64,000 bases of DNA from Lytechinus pictus (GCF_037042905.1 NW_026974141.1:3030001-3094000), one strand, 5' to 3'; numbered from the stretch's first letter, positions 30,101 to 45,100 are shown. The notes: generated by a model from the letters alone, not told the origin. Program-made: numbers and translations.

Positions 30101-33100
30101 CTCAATGGCTATATAAATGGCAATTAGATCATGTGGATATTGGACAACCCGACGGTAGACCAAATGATAGTAGACAAGTTGGCAATTGGATTAATTGGCA
30201 TTGGACCAAATGAAAATAAACCCTTTTAAACACTTCACATCTCACAAAACAAGACTTTTCTCTTTTCTCTCATCTTTCTTGTCTTTCAATTCCAAGTCAG
30301 TCTCTTCTATTTTCATTTCTCATTAACTCCTCTTCGTTCTACTCTCAAAATGGTCTTTTTCAGGTGAACCATCTTCTATGTTATCTGTATCACCGTAAGA
30401 TCATCAAATAATGATAATACTGATGATATTGAGAATGATATGGATACAACGAATCAAAAACATTTAAAAAAAAGAAATTTCTGCCTAAAAAGGAACAATT
30501 GTTAAAAATGTGACCCCCAAAATAAACTTATAGACGGGCAAGCATGATATAACTTTGGTGAAATAATATTGGGGTCAAATTTGCCCATGCACCCTTAGTT
30601 TCTACAAGTTAAACAAAAACTCTATTATAGATATCACCTATTATTATTTGTTCAGCCTTGCAATATCAAATATACAATGAGTTGTGCAATTCAGTGTCTC
30701 TGGAAGTCTTTGGGATACATGTACTATGTACAATTACTTATCATCACTTGTAATTATCAATGATATCTTTTTATGCAACTCTTCCAGATCTCCAGAAATC
30801 GATGTTATCACAGCCTATCGAGGTAATACTCTGTGCTGAATATACAGTGCGTCCCACAAAGTAGGAAACCCATTTTCAGAGATAGATTTTGCAATTATTA
30901 AAGATGTTGTTATTATAAATTTTATACCCATGGCAAGAGTGGAAACTCATCACTAAGTTGAAACCAACAACTTGAAATCGTTCACGCATGGCAGATTAAA
31001 GATAATAATTACTGAGGCATATCAGAAACTCACTTGTGAATCTGTATCCCTTCCCATTTCAGGGATCAGTTAGAGAATCTTAACAAAGAATACAAAAGAA
31101 ATGCTAATGAGCCAATCATGGAATAAGCACGGTTGTCGTTTCACAAACCAATCATGTCCAATTTTTCTGCGCAACCTGGTTTTGACATTAAAATTCAAAA
31201 CTCATCTTGCTCATTAATGTATGAAGTGTTCATTTCATATTAGGTATCAAACTAAAGAGGAATAATTTATTCATATGATTATGTCAATGAAATATCATAA
31301 TTCATTTGCCTTTGAAGAGAAAAGACATGGGAATCCTGGTTTCCTTTTTTCCATGACGCACTGTATATTAATTACTCCTAATATAACTGATTTTAATGTC
31401 ATGTTAAGATTGAGATATAAAGTTTTGTTGTGTACCTTAATTGTATTATGCAGTGCTTTTCTGGACAATCAAGCCTGCACAAGTGTTCTTAGAAGGGGAT
31501 TCTCTGTTTACAAAAATATTGTTCTCGTTAACAAAAATGGAACGACCATGGAGGGAGAATGGGTCAATATATATTTCCATAGCTGAAAAGATGGACCCTC
31601 CAAAAGAGTCATCGTTGACTTACTTCTTCGGAGGGGGGGGGGGATGAGCACACGCATCGATCCCCCTCCAGTTGTATGACCTTTAAATGCGACCCTGTTT
31701 TGATGAATTGCAATTCAACCTGCAGGTTTAGATCTGGGGAGCAGTCCATGAAACAAATAATGAGCTTTCACTGACTATGGTTACAAGCTACTGAAACCCT
31801 TGTATCTGATTGGCTCAGGGCAAATTGTCCGTGAAAATCACTAAATCGTCACCACTTTTCGTTGCCAGAAGCTTTCTCTAGTTAAATTCTGTATTAATAT
31901 TTTGGATGATGTATGATGATTCATTTTCAGTTTGTCCTTAAGAATTTCATGGGAACACTTTTTTTTCCCCCAATTGTGAATTTTTACCAGTTTTCATTAT
32001 TACCCTTTAAAAAAAAAAAGAATTTCATCCATCTTTCCCCCCTCTCACTCTCTCTCATAAATCTCAATCTACAGCTGAAGAGTCGGTAGCTCAAGTGGCC
32101 CATGAAGTCTCGGCTGATGTCGGATACGACGGTAAAGTTCTTGAGCTGGAACACCATTGCATTGTGATGGTTGTTCCGCCAGGAGCTATTGAACCGAACA
32201 CATCGTGCAAGATCACCCTGTGTCTCGTGAGGGACCTCCCGAGCGTCGACATTCAAGATGACACCTCAGTGGCCGCCTACGGAATCAGGTGTGATCCTCC
32301 GAGCGTGGTCTTCCGTCAACCCGTCAAGATCAGGATTCCACACTTCACCCTCATCACCAATCCTGATCAGGTCACGCCCGACATCGTTTCCCATGTGTGG
32401 GACGCAAAAAAAGGTACATCAGAGATGCCAAGTTAAAAAAAATGTCATACGTGAGATTTTCATGACTTGGAGTCTCTGCACGCGCGCGGCCAGTACTTAC
32501 ACTTGTATGTTTTGAAAAGGCGCACGCGCGAGATATGGGCTTCATCATGATATCGATCCATACTACAAAACCATGCGATGCACGCACGCGATTCATAGTA
32601 TCACGTACATGTACTAGCTGTGCGCTGACTGCACTCTCGATTTGTCTCACGTGCCGGGTAGACGCGATGGCGTGCGAAGGCCAGTGCGTATAATTTAGCA
32701 AATAATGCTACTTTTTCTCTTTTTTTTATGTTGGGATCCAATGCGTGAGAAAAATGGGTGCCATGCGTGAGATCGTGAGACGGACCCTGGATGCGTGAGT
32801 CTCATGCACAATGCGTGAGACTTGGTAGCTCTGGTACATTAAAGTTTCTCACCCACCAATATCCCTGTTTGGAAATGATTGTTGATAATTATGATGTTAG
32901 TAGTAGTATTCGGTTCTTGTATTGTGCATATTACTTTACCACAAACATCTCTATGCACTTTTAATGGGAGTTTGGTTGTTATAAACCTGGCTTTATCCCG
33001 ACAAACCTTTTACACTACAAAAGCATTACAAGGATATTCCTTCTCTAGAAACCTGATCACTTTTCATAAAAGCTTTGAAATTGGGTCATAATACAACAAG

Positions 33101-36100
33101 CTGCTAATAATTAATTTCCTACCCGGTACTATCTGTAAGCATTAGAAAATGATGGGCAATGTTCCCATATGTATTTGATTTTCAGGATTGCCAAGATTAT
33201 CAAGGACCAAGTCCTCTCCTTCACCTGACAAACTGCCACACTGCATGGTTCTTGAGAAGCACCTGGAGTTGTACATCAATCACTGCGCTGAGTGGTGGGT
33301 ACTTATTCCTCTTGAACAACAGGTCGTCCATCTTCAACTTCTGTGTACCCCATACGTTCCGGATCAGATCGAACGAGGCAAAGGTTTTGATGTTCACCTT
33401 TACCTCAATGCAGATATCCCAGGAGTAGATATGGTCAGTTTTAGATGTCTGTTTATTAATGTGTTGTGGGGCCCGTTTCATAAAGCTGTTCGTAAGTTAC
33501 AAATTACTTTACGCGCAACTGGTGATCCTTTCTTGTGCTAAATGATATATCCCTATGTAACTGATTTAGCGCCTAAGAACAGGTTCCAGTCGTGCGTAAA
33601 GTTGTGCGTAACTTTACGAACAGCTTTATGAAACACCACCCTGGTGGGTGTTTCTTAAAGCTTTTCAAAATTTGAGAGCGACTTTAAGAACGACTGGTGA
33701 ACTGTTCTTACACACTAATCATCAATGAACAATTAATGGTGACTATCATTTACCACAAGAAATGATCAACAGTCGTTCTTACAGTCACACTCACCCTACG
33801 AACAGCTTTTTGAAATGGCCCCCGGGTGTATTGTTTTGATGAATTTGATGATGGTGGTGGTGATGATGACAACGACAATGATGATGATGATGATGATGAA
33901 GATGATGATGATGAAGATGATGATGATGATGATGATGATGAAGATGATGATGATGATGATGATGATGATGAAGATGATGATGATGATGATGATGATGAAG
34001 ATGAAGATGATGATAAAGATGATGATGATGATGATGAAGATGAAGATGAATAATGATGCTAATGATGAATGACAAAGATGGTCAGTATGATGATGATGGT
34101 AGTGGAGATGATGATGATGATGATGATGATGATGTTGGCCGATGAAGGCGGTGATGATGATGATCTTGAGGAAAGTGGTGGTGATGATGATGATACTAGT
34201 AGTTATGATGCGAATGAAAATGATGAGGATATTTAATTTGTTTTGTTCAACAGGAGGTTGAGAAGGAGGAAAAGCAGCGTGGATACCACAGGGCCCACCG
34301 CCCTTTCCCAGTCTCTGTTGATGCTAGATCTGGTGACCTTTCTGTGACCTTTGATTGTGAACCTGAGATTAATCAAACTAAGGTACGATTCATCCTTAAG
34401 ACAAATAAGGGTCTGCACCAGCACAAGTTTTGAAATAATCGCGCTATTTCGGATCCGGCAAATTTTCCTGATCTGAACAATCTCGGGATTATTTGTAATG
34501 GAGACGCAGTCACCATGATAGTTTGCTGGATTAATCTCGAGCTTGCAATTCTAAGTCAACTTAGGATTATTTGCAAAATAGCGCGCTATTTACAAATTAT
34601 CCCGCTAATAAGCAGGTGCAGATGCACTCGAAATTTGACTCAGCATTATTTATTCACGGCATCAGACCATAATGCATTGATGCCTCGCTCAAGCACGAAT
34701 CGCTCTTCTTGCACTGGTGGAGATGGAGTTTCTTGAATTTCTTAATCGCAAAGAGGGCTGATCGGGCTAAGATCTCGAGATTGAGCATATTCGGGCTGGT
34801 GCAGCACCGCCTATAGACTCAGGGGTGTTTCGCAAAGATCAAAGTCTGAATAAAAGTATAAGAATAAGAATTGAGCAATGTAACAATATGGCCGCAACTT
34901 GCATGTAGGGGCGTTGTGGTTATGGCTCTCGTCTTTCATTCTGAAGGACGAGAGTTCAATTCCTAGCCATGGCATGTTTGTGCTGCACTCCATCCAGGTG
35001 TGGTCAATCGGTATCTGGTTCGAAGAAATTCCTTGAATGCTTGAGCGCCTGATCAAGGTAACCATGGTAAAGCTGAGGTAATATTAACATTATCATGTTA
35101 TGAGGACCCATAGGGAGAAGAGTTTTTGGAATCGAATTGGCTACCGTCGGTGAAATATGACATTATTATTAAATTGTTATTTTGTTAATTATAATTATAA
35201 TATTAGGTAAAGGACAAATTGAGACTGTTATGTTCTCAATATTGGCAAGGCAATGGAAGCAATAAGATCACTCTTGAATCTGAAAACGAGCAATTTTGTA
35301 ATGAAATCTTGGAACTACTACTTTGCTCTTGTTGTATCTGATGATGTTCTTGAGTATTATTATTATGCATTCCTCTATGAGAATATTTATGCCATAATTT
35401 TGTGTTTATTCTTTCATTGTTTTTATAAAAGATTTGATGTGGATGAAATTATGATTCGTTGTCTTTAATACTGTACGACTTGTTTGTCAACATTGATGTT
35501 TTAGGATTGTAATGACTTAATTTAGTGGACCAATAAGTAAAGCTGTAGATATGCAGACACTGTACGTTGATTTTTTTTTCGCTAAATTGAGGTATAATAT
35601 TTTTCAAGATAAAAATATACACATATATGTGAAAAATCTAGCTGACTAGTGTATGAGTAGTGAAAAGGAAATTGATATCAAAAAAGAATTTTCATTTTGT
35701 GATTATACAGCTGCTCCTGCTCAAAGAAATTCACAGCGGAATCAGGCATTGCTTATCACTGCCAGTATCTTCCAGTGAAGAAGGCGCGGACTTCTCAGTT
35801 ATTAACGTTATGATTTCACAAGGGAGAAGACTTGGGATGTCACGATCGTTAGCATTCCTTGTCAGGTGCACAGGTTGGTATGATTTTAATATTTTGAGAT
35901 TGGTAATACATAAAGGATGATGATGATATTACACTTTTTCATTGAAACACAACAAGAAATGTGGTATTTGGGGTCAATCCTTCTGGGTTGAGAGTGCGTA
36001 ATTTTCCGATCCAAAAAGATTCCTGCGGATGATAATTTGGCGGGATTCGTTGTGCATTTGTTCAATGCTCATTACGAGTACTTCATTTACAGAGGGATCA

Positions 36101-39100
36101 GGTGGTTGAAGTAGGTCGAGCAGGGCTCTGTAGGGAGAACTTTATGACCTGGGCTCCGTAACACAAAGATTTGCGATGAATTGCAAATATGAAAGAACCG
36201 CAATTTCATTTCAATGGTCTTGACTCTACACATGATGAAGTGAATGAATTACATGTCTGAGCAATAATTTTACGTAGTTTATGAAATGAAGATCATGAAC
36301 TGGTAATCCTTGTTAATCTTTCACTATTTTGTTTGTGAATTAATTTGATCACAGATAACTCAGGAGCGGAGTCGACCGAGCCGGTTTCATTTATTCGGTA
36401 AATATACATGTATTACTTAAAAGTAAATACTATCTGTGATAACAATCTCAAAATGAGTTACTAGTAAATGATTCAGGACAATTGCTATCAAATTGGAAAA
36501 AATTAGTATGGTATCCGTACTGGTTGATGGGTCTTTATGATACACAGTCCGACATGTGCTTATTAGTGTTAGTGATTTTTTTGTGTGATCGTTTTTCAGC
36601 TGAGATTTAATTATTTTGTGAAATTCAGTTTGAATAAACTCACTAAACCTAGATCTACAGTTATACAATACTATCCTTGATTTTAATTACCATTTGAGTT
36701 TGATTAACTCTTAATATGTTGATGCTGTTGCCGTCACCAATTCCACTGAGCTACAGATACAATTTGTCGGCCAAATTCAAGAGTTAATATGCCTATGAGG
36801 ACATTTCTGTATACATGACAGTTAAGTTTTGATATGTATGTTTACTTGTTTATCAAGAAGAACTATGGACACAACTATGAATAAAAATATAGCTAAATGG
36901 GACCCCTTCCCGATCAGCAAAATAAAGAGCAAACTGTAAAAAAATGGTTCTGTAAGTTAGAAAATTATTGGTTCTAATGTATGAGGTAATTTGGAACAAG
37001 CTGGAACAGGAAGTACTGACCCCCATAATGATGATATTAATGATAATAATGGTGATGATGATGATGATGATGATAATAGTAATGATGATATTAATAATGA
37101 TAATAGTAATAATAATATTAGTATTAATGATGATAATGATAATGATGATGATGATAATATAATAATAAAATTAATCAAAAATGATAATGATAATAGTTTT
37201 AATGATGATAATAATTATGATGATGATAGTGATATAATAATGATAAAATTAATAAAAAATAAAATGATAATGATAATGATAGTAATATAATAATAGTAAA
37301 TTTAATCAAAAATAAATACATAAATAAACAAGTGAATGAATGAATCAATCAATCAATACATATATAAATTAATAAATAAATAAACAAATATATGAATAAA
37401 AAAAATAAATAGATAGATAGACATATAGATCAATAAATAGACAAATGAATTTCCATGCTCATTCCGGGGTATCTTTCTACATTTAATCATTGATTGTTCT
37501 CCAGGGCAGTGGAAGAGGCCTCCGACAGCGCTCTCCCCGATATTGACATCGTCACGATAGCCCAGTTGATGACTGTGAATGAGTTCTATGATTTGGGCGT
37601 GGCTCTCGGCTTCACCATACAGCAGTTGGACGTTTTCGAATACAGAAGATTCCGAGACAGACAGCAAGCCATCTATGATATGCTAGTGGCGTGGAGGAAG
37701 AGACAGACCTCCGGGCGAGAGGCCAAGGAAACGTTTCTTTCGCTCATGAAGTCTCTGGAAACGCCTCTGAAGCCATCAGACATATCAGGTATGTTGGTAG
37801 CTCTTCATACATCCTCAGAAATTGATAATAATAATAATAATAGCTGGATTTATATAGCGCTTTTTGCCTGAGGATACAAAGCGCTTGCTATTATTACCCC
37901 GGCTTTAGCTCGAGCTATCATCACCGACGCTCAGTGCATGCAAGGAATTAATCCTGCTGGGTACCCATTCACCTCACCTGGGTCGAGCGCAGCACAGTGT
38001 GGATAAATTTCTTGCTGAAGGAAAACACGCCATGGCTATAATTTGAACCCATGACCCTCTGTTTGAAAGGCAAGAGACAGAACCACTAGACCACGACGCA
38101 CCCATTAGGGGGGGGGGGTCCGGATATCTTTGCATTTGGATTAAACATAATGTTATAATGAAATAGCAACAGACACAAAAATTCACATGTTTTGATATCT
38201 TTTTTGTCCGGATCAATATGCAGGCCCAAATTCACATAAAAGAGGTTTAAACTAGAGGGGATGGTGATGGCGGAGGGTACAATAAATAGCTGTGAACGTA
38301 TTTAGTGCCATTTGCAAAAAAAACCACATTTATTATTGGACCTTTCTCAGTGTGCATACTGAATTATACACAAGTTGTGCATAGTCCATCGTTTTGTACC
38401 CCTCCTGGTTTGATTTCATGTTTTGATATTTCTGCATTTCATAAAGGTAAAGGTAAACTTTATTTCCAAATCAATTCAAAGTATTCCATAAAAACATGTA
38501 ACAAATCAATAGAAATGAATAGGTTAAACAAGACAGCAGGAAGCATAGCAAACGAACAATTTAAAGCACAAAGAAATGCAGCGTATTCGATTGGAAAATG
38601 GCCGGTGTATGAGAAAGCCAAGGTATGGCTTTCAATAATCAAAGTATACAATTATAATCACTTTTCAACTTTTTTATTGTTGAAACATCATCAATCGAAA
38701 TGTGAGAGACGCCGTTTTAAGCTAGGAGCTTGATATTGATGGATGCCTCGAAAGGAAAGCTGAGAGAAAACCAGACTGCCATGCAATAAGTAGGGACTTT
38801 TTTTAATGGCCGGAATATAACAAAAAAAAGTGGGGATAGGGAAAGAAAAGATATCGTATGAGAAAGGTGTGAGGTTTTAAACCTCTGTTGTGAATGAGAG
38901 CCAATACGTCTGGCGATAGTGCTTTATTGTAACATAGACAGTTATTTATATTATATATAAAAAAAAGGTTTGAATAATATTTTTTCCTGTTAAATATAAC
39001 ATATGACTTGATTTTCTTTTATTCTCTCTCCCCATCAACGCTTGCTTATTGATAAACATGGATCTTTTACAGCAGCAACTGGGTAAGTTTACAATTGTTT

Positions 39101-42100
39101 ATTATGTAAAACTAGAAACATTTGGCCCAAAGTCACAGAGGCATTTTGAAAACCATTGGTTGAAACCATGGTTTATGCTGATTTTCTGTATGAATTATAC
39201 TTAATTTACTGCGTACCATACTAGTATATTGAAAAATGTCATATGCTGATGCGCGATTAAGTCAAAGTGCGCCAAATTAACGCCTGTTGCCATGGTTGAG
39301 TGTGCTATTTTATTCATAAGTCCACTGTTTTGAATCAATGAGTCCACTCGTCAAAACAGTGGATTATGAGTAAAACAGCGTTCTCAGTCATGGCAACAAG
39401 TGTCAATTTAGCACAATGTGACAAAAGCGCGCATCAGCATTGGACATTTCTTAATGTATGCGATGTAATCCGCATAAACCATAGGTTCTACCAATTTTTT
39501 TCAAAATCATCTTTGTGAACTCGGACCAATGTATTTATTCATGATGGTCAGGATAAATCTTTTGATAATGTCATGATTCACTGAAGTTAAATTGCCCTGA
39601 TTCTGGAACAGCACCACATGCTATATTGGCAATGTTATCAGTTTTTATTAGTATATTTTTCTCTTTCTACCCATAAACATTTCCACAAATTTAGCCATAT
39701 TTGCTTGTTTCTGTATTTTGATTTCAAACATAATATTAGAAAATCAATTGATTGTTATTTCTATCAATCGCATTTGGCATTTTATCGATGCAGGGACTCA
39801 GTTTTATTATGAGGGGAGCAATAAAAAGCTTTCCTAAAACTTTTAAGGGGAGCATTAGCGGAGCACTACAAAAAGCTCTTCTTTGACATTCAAGGGGAGC
39901 TTGTCCGATTTCAAAATGGATGGAGGACCGTACACTAAGTTACAACCCACAACCAAAGCAGACGAACAATCCGATATAGATCTATGCAATATTTATCTTA
40001 TTGAACTTTTTAATGTGATTCTTGCAAGTGTGTTTAATTGCTTACAATATAATTGTGTGGTATTTACACAACCTTGACAGCGAATGAAGTTTTCAAGGAT
40101 GACTCGAACAATTTGATCATTGACTGACACTCTTGTTAAGCAATTGCTGAGGCGAGTGTTAAATCGCTCTACCAAAAATGGATTAAGGAGAGCGGTAGCG
40201 AGTGATCACTCTCACTCCCCTTAAAACTGAGTCCCTGCGATGTTAATTTAACTTATGATTTATCTCTCACCTTTGAATAATTATACTATTTTTTTTGCCA
40301 CAAAGTTTCAGCTTTACCCCTTTATGTCACATATTTCACATTATCTCCCCCTTACCTTGACATATGTGGTGTGAATTATATTTTCCCATGACATATGCTG
40401 TGCTCAGAAGGAGGCATTATGCAATTTGAAAGATAATGAGGAAAATCTGAAAATTTGTGTACAAAACAAATGGAGAGTTGTCCACAAAATCACTCATGAA
40501 TCCTGACAAATTTCAAGGAAACCAAAACCCAAGAAGAGAAGCAAATTTATTGGAAAGAGTAAAATGCGAGGAGCAATCTAAACCTTGTTTTATCAAAATC
40601 GGTTATAGAATAAGCGAGTTATGGCAGTTTGAAAACTCTTGTTGAACTGTCTATGGGGATCCTCAAATTGGCAAACGTGCTTCAAAATGGCTGATTTTGT
40701 GGACAACTCTCCATTTGTTTTGTACACAAATTTTCAGATTTTCCTCATTATCTTTCAAATTGCATAATGCCTCCTTCTGAGCATTACCCTGGGAATTTTA
40801 ATTTTCATATATCTATTTATTCATGTTTTGATTAATATTCATAAGACTTACCATTATGATAAAGTATTAAATAATTAAGACAGAATGGTGAAAGTTTGAA
40901 AGAAATCGGACAAGCAATAAGAAAGTTATGGCTGTTTTAAAATTAAGACTATGGGCATTTTCACGGTAACTGACATTACACGGCACTATGTTTTCACACC
41001 TTTCATTGTGTCTATCTCTAAAACAACAAATGATTTTTTTCTTTTTCTTAATTCCTTTCTTTGATTTGAACATTTTTATCATTACTTGTCGGTAACTGAC
41101 AATACACATTAACATTTACCAGTGCTATATGATTTTCAAAGGCATAATTTTCTTGGTACTTATATGTAAGGCTTTTTAAAATCATAAAAGTTTCATAATA
41201 CTTCACATTTTTAATTATCAAAAGATAGAAATGTATGTTTAACTTACTCGGGGGGGGGGGGGGGGGGGTGGGGTCATAGCAGCTACATGTTTTCCTATAG
41301 TAATTTAATATTGCATTGACTGTACACATGGATTTTTCTGATTATACACCCATGATATATTCATCAGTTTTATATTGACTTTTTAAACCTTTTCCTTCTC
41401 CAACCTCCCCCTCCCCTCAAAAAAGGCAAAAATGAATAAGGGTCTCCTCCCCTAGGCTACATGTACCCCTCCCCCGAATCTCATGCAGCCATGTAGTTTT
41501 ATTGATTTCTATTCTGGTCAGTGCAAGCAATGCTAGTTCACATCTGTCGGATTTCAATTCTCTTCATAATTTGTTTAATCATTTTCTTTGCTAATTTCTT
41601 TTATAAGCTGTCAACAAAAAATAAACTCCAGCTTCTTAACTGAAACTGAACTATTTGTAAATTAGAAAAAAACACCACAGTTTTAGTAGATCCATGCAAC
41701 ATTGATCAGAACTGTCAAATTTCACTTTTCATCTATACTTGTAAACCAAAAACAAAATTGTATCACACATCCACACTACTAACAGGTATAAAAACCAGGA
41801 ATTTACTTTTAGCGAGGCAATGCTCAAAAGAATCCTAAAAACTAAAAAAGGGACCCTGGAAATCCCCTTCATCACAATGTTAAGCTTTAAAAATGTTGCA
41901 GATTTAGGCAATAGGTTGGGAAAAGTACCCCCTACCCCCCCCCCCCCCCGAAAACCAAACAAAAAATTGTCTGATACAAACAATTAGGTACTTGGTAAGT
42001 GCATGTACAAAACAATTTCATAGTAATTTTTTTTTGCACGATGGGAATGCAACTTCCTTCATAATTTCATATAGTATTCCTTGTGAACTATACCTTTTAA

Positions 42101-45100
42101 AAGTCAATAGCAAGCTCCTTCTGGTGTGACTTTTAAAGTGAAAGACTTAAATAACAAGTATACAATATTTCTTCACCATAAAATTGACCACATATTTGCA
42201 TTTCAATATTGGTAACCAACGTTTTATCATGGTAACTGACATTATATTTTCCACTTGGTAACTGCATTACATATATTTAATGGTACCCTATGGCTTCATT
42301 GTTAATTGGTAATCTTTAATTTTGGTGTAGAAGGGAGGGGTGTTACCTAGAGAGGAAATCTACCAAGTTTCATATACTGTAATATATCCTCTTTTCCAGG
42401 AAATGAGAAAAAAAAGTTCATGTTTTCGGTAACTGACATTACATACCATATCACATACTTCATCAATGTTTTTTTATCAGATGAATGAATTACTGGTGTT
42501 TCTTTCTGTGGGATTTTAAAAAGTGTTATAATAGCAAGCTAAATCACAGGCGAAAACATCATGATCAAACCTGTTCTTTAAAAATCTGTCAAAACAAAAT
42601 ATGTATCAATATACTATTTTCAACACTAATTTGTATCCATACTTTGGCAGCCATTTTGAAAAAAAAAATGGCTGCCAGAGTCGGAAAAACAATTTGTCTC
42701 AGAAACTTCAGGTCTTGTTTTATTAAAAAACATAAAGCATTTTACATGAATATCAACTTGATTTTTTTGCCTCTGTGTCCAACTGTGGTGAAAATGCCCC
42801 TATGTAGATTTCAAATTGGCAACTAGGTAAGTAAATTATGACAAGGGGCAAGGACAACTTTCCCATAGCCCATGTATTCAATAATCAGGGATTTGTGGTT
42901 TTCTCTTAAGTACCTATTCCCCTGGGGCAGTAATCTAAATATAACCCAAGTAGTAGGCCTACATTGTTTTATGTCCTCATGAAAGCAAAATGTAATTTGA
43001 AGTAAAACTTTTGAGTAAAATGACATTTTAGCCATTTTATGTATTGGAGTACATGGAAGAGTAGTCCTTGCCTTACATCACTATGACATCACATATGCAG
43101 CCAATATGAAGTCTCCATGTTTATAGTGATTACCAATATTTACAACTTAAAAAAAAAAAATTCTGATTGTTTGTCTGATATTGTTCAAACTTTCACCTAC
43201 CAACTTGTCTGATTTTTCTTTTTCCTCTAGAAACAAGTTTTTATTTGGGTTGGATTCCCCTTTAATGATAGCAGTGAAATACTGAATTATAAATTTACAC
43301 AGAAGAATGTGTGAATTAGGTGTAATGGGCGAGATGTTGTCATTGGCTCACTTTGTATTCATCACAGCGAGGTTCCGGACAAGATGCTTCTTGCGCTTGC
43401 CCGTCGGATCAAAGCGGAGGAGTTCTTTGAGATCGGTAAGAAGTTGGGATTCAATCTGACAGAACTACAACACATACAGCATCGCACGTGTGCCAACCGG
43501 AAGGACGCCAACATCCAGATGCTCTCCAGCTGGAAGGCATCCCAACCGTCTGGACCGGAAGCGATAGCGGCTTTGAAACTTGTCTGGAAATCCACCCAAG
43601 CGGCATCAAAATCTGTGAAATCAGAGGGTACGGTGTCCTAAAAAAATCAAAGAAATCTTGGAAGGATTTCTTGAAAGGATTTGTCGGGCATTTTATCAGA
43701 AATGTCCTGTTTTGATTATTTGACCGTTGCCATAGTAATAGTGCTTCTCAGTCAATCAAAATTAAGGAAGTTGTATATGTAAATATATATATATATATAA
43801 ACACAAAAAAATGTGTTAAAAGGCTTGTATCTACAAAAAGAAATATTCTACACCACTATCCTATTTAATCAAACTCGAAGTCATACTGCGCTGCACTGCA
43901 GAGTATTCTAAAGAGGTTGAGGCACTTACAAACTTTGTCCATAGATTATTTTCAGCTACATGTAATGGCTTCGTAAAATAATACATCAAGATTTGCTGTC
44001 AGAGTGCAAATAATTTGAAAAATCAGCTGATATCTGTAGCTGATCACTCACCTGTTCACTTATTATGACGCCAACGCGCATGGCGTAAAATATGCGCAGA
44101 TAGGGATGCGCACAAACATAACTGAAATGAAACTCGGTTCATTGCAGAAATGTCATATTTTGGAAAGTAAAGCTTTAAAGAATTTTCTCTAGGCTCAAAG
44201 AATTCAATTTCATAGTTACCTTATGTAGTTCCATGTAGACAGTGTATGTTTTTTTTATACGCCCGTCTCGACGGGACGTATTATGGTATCACGCTCGATG
44301 TCTGTCCGTCCGTCCGTTAACTTTTCCTTGTAAACGCGATAACTTCAATTTAACTTAACATAGGCTCATATAATTTGGTGTGTAGGATACTAGCATGGAT
44401 CCCAGAAAGCCTATTGATTTTGAGGTCCAAAGGTCAAGGTCACAGTGACATATTTTCATCTTACCCTTCTGCAGTTCTTGTAATCGTGATAACTTCAGTT
44501 TAACTTAACCTTGGCTCATATAATTTGGTGTGTATGATACTAGCATGGATCCCAGGAAGCCTATTGATTTTGAGGTCAAAAGGTCAAAGGTCAAGGTCAC
44601 AGTGACATATTTTCATCTTACCCTTCTGCAGTCTTGTAAACGCGATATCTTCAGTTTAACTTAACCTAGGCTCATATAATTTGGTGTGTATGTAACTAGC
44701 ATGTATCCCAGGAAGCCTATTGATTTTAAGGTCAAAAGGTCATGGTCTCAGTGACATATTTTCATCTTACCCTTCTGCAGTCCTTGTAAACACGATAACT
44801 TTAGTTTAACTTAACCTAGGCTCATATAATTTGATGTGTATGATACTAGCATAGATCCTAGCAATTCTATTGATTTTGAGGTCAGAAGGTCAAAGGTGAA
44901 GTCGCCATGTTCCACTTTTCTTGCTTGACCAATAGCTCCATTTTCCGCGTTACAGACGGGCGTATTATGTGCTCGCCTTAGCGACACTCTTGTTTTATTA
45001 TTGAAAGCAATGATTAAACAAAACAAGTTTCAAAATATACCATGATTGTAAATGAAAATGATATGGTTTGGGTGAAGGCTCATCTGACATGAAGTGATGA

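Noticed and set aside
33791..34075. His-, Met- and Asp-rich proteins
   Set aside because: All frames of a (GAT)n microsatellite are open; there are no other features.
35866..35873. Alternative exon 8 donor GTTGGT at 35874
   Set aside because: It gives phase 1, which reads the following death-domain exon out of frame.
36957..37290. Ser/Leu-rich and Asp/Asn-rich open frames
   Set aside because: They are products of the GATAAT microsatellite.
38305..38733. 142-residue open frame in intron 9
   Set aside because: It has no recognisable domain, overlaps a retroelement-tail-like stretch and has no splice-phase fit with neighbouring exons.
43628..43641. Gene end at the stop following exon 11
   Set aside because: A GTACGG donor precedes it, and downstream exons continue the domain series in the right phase.
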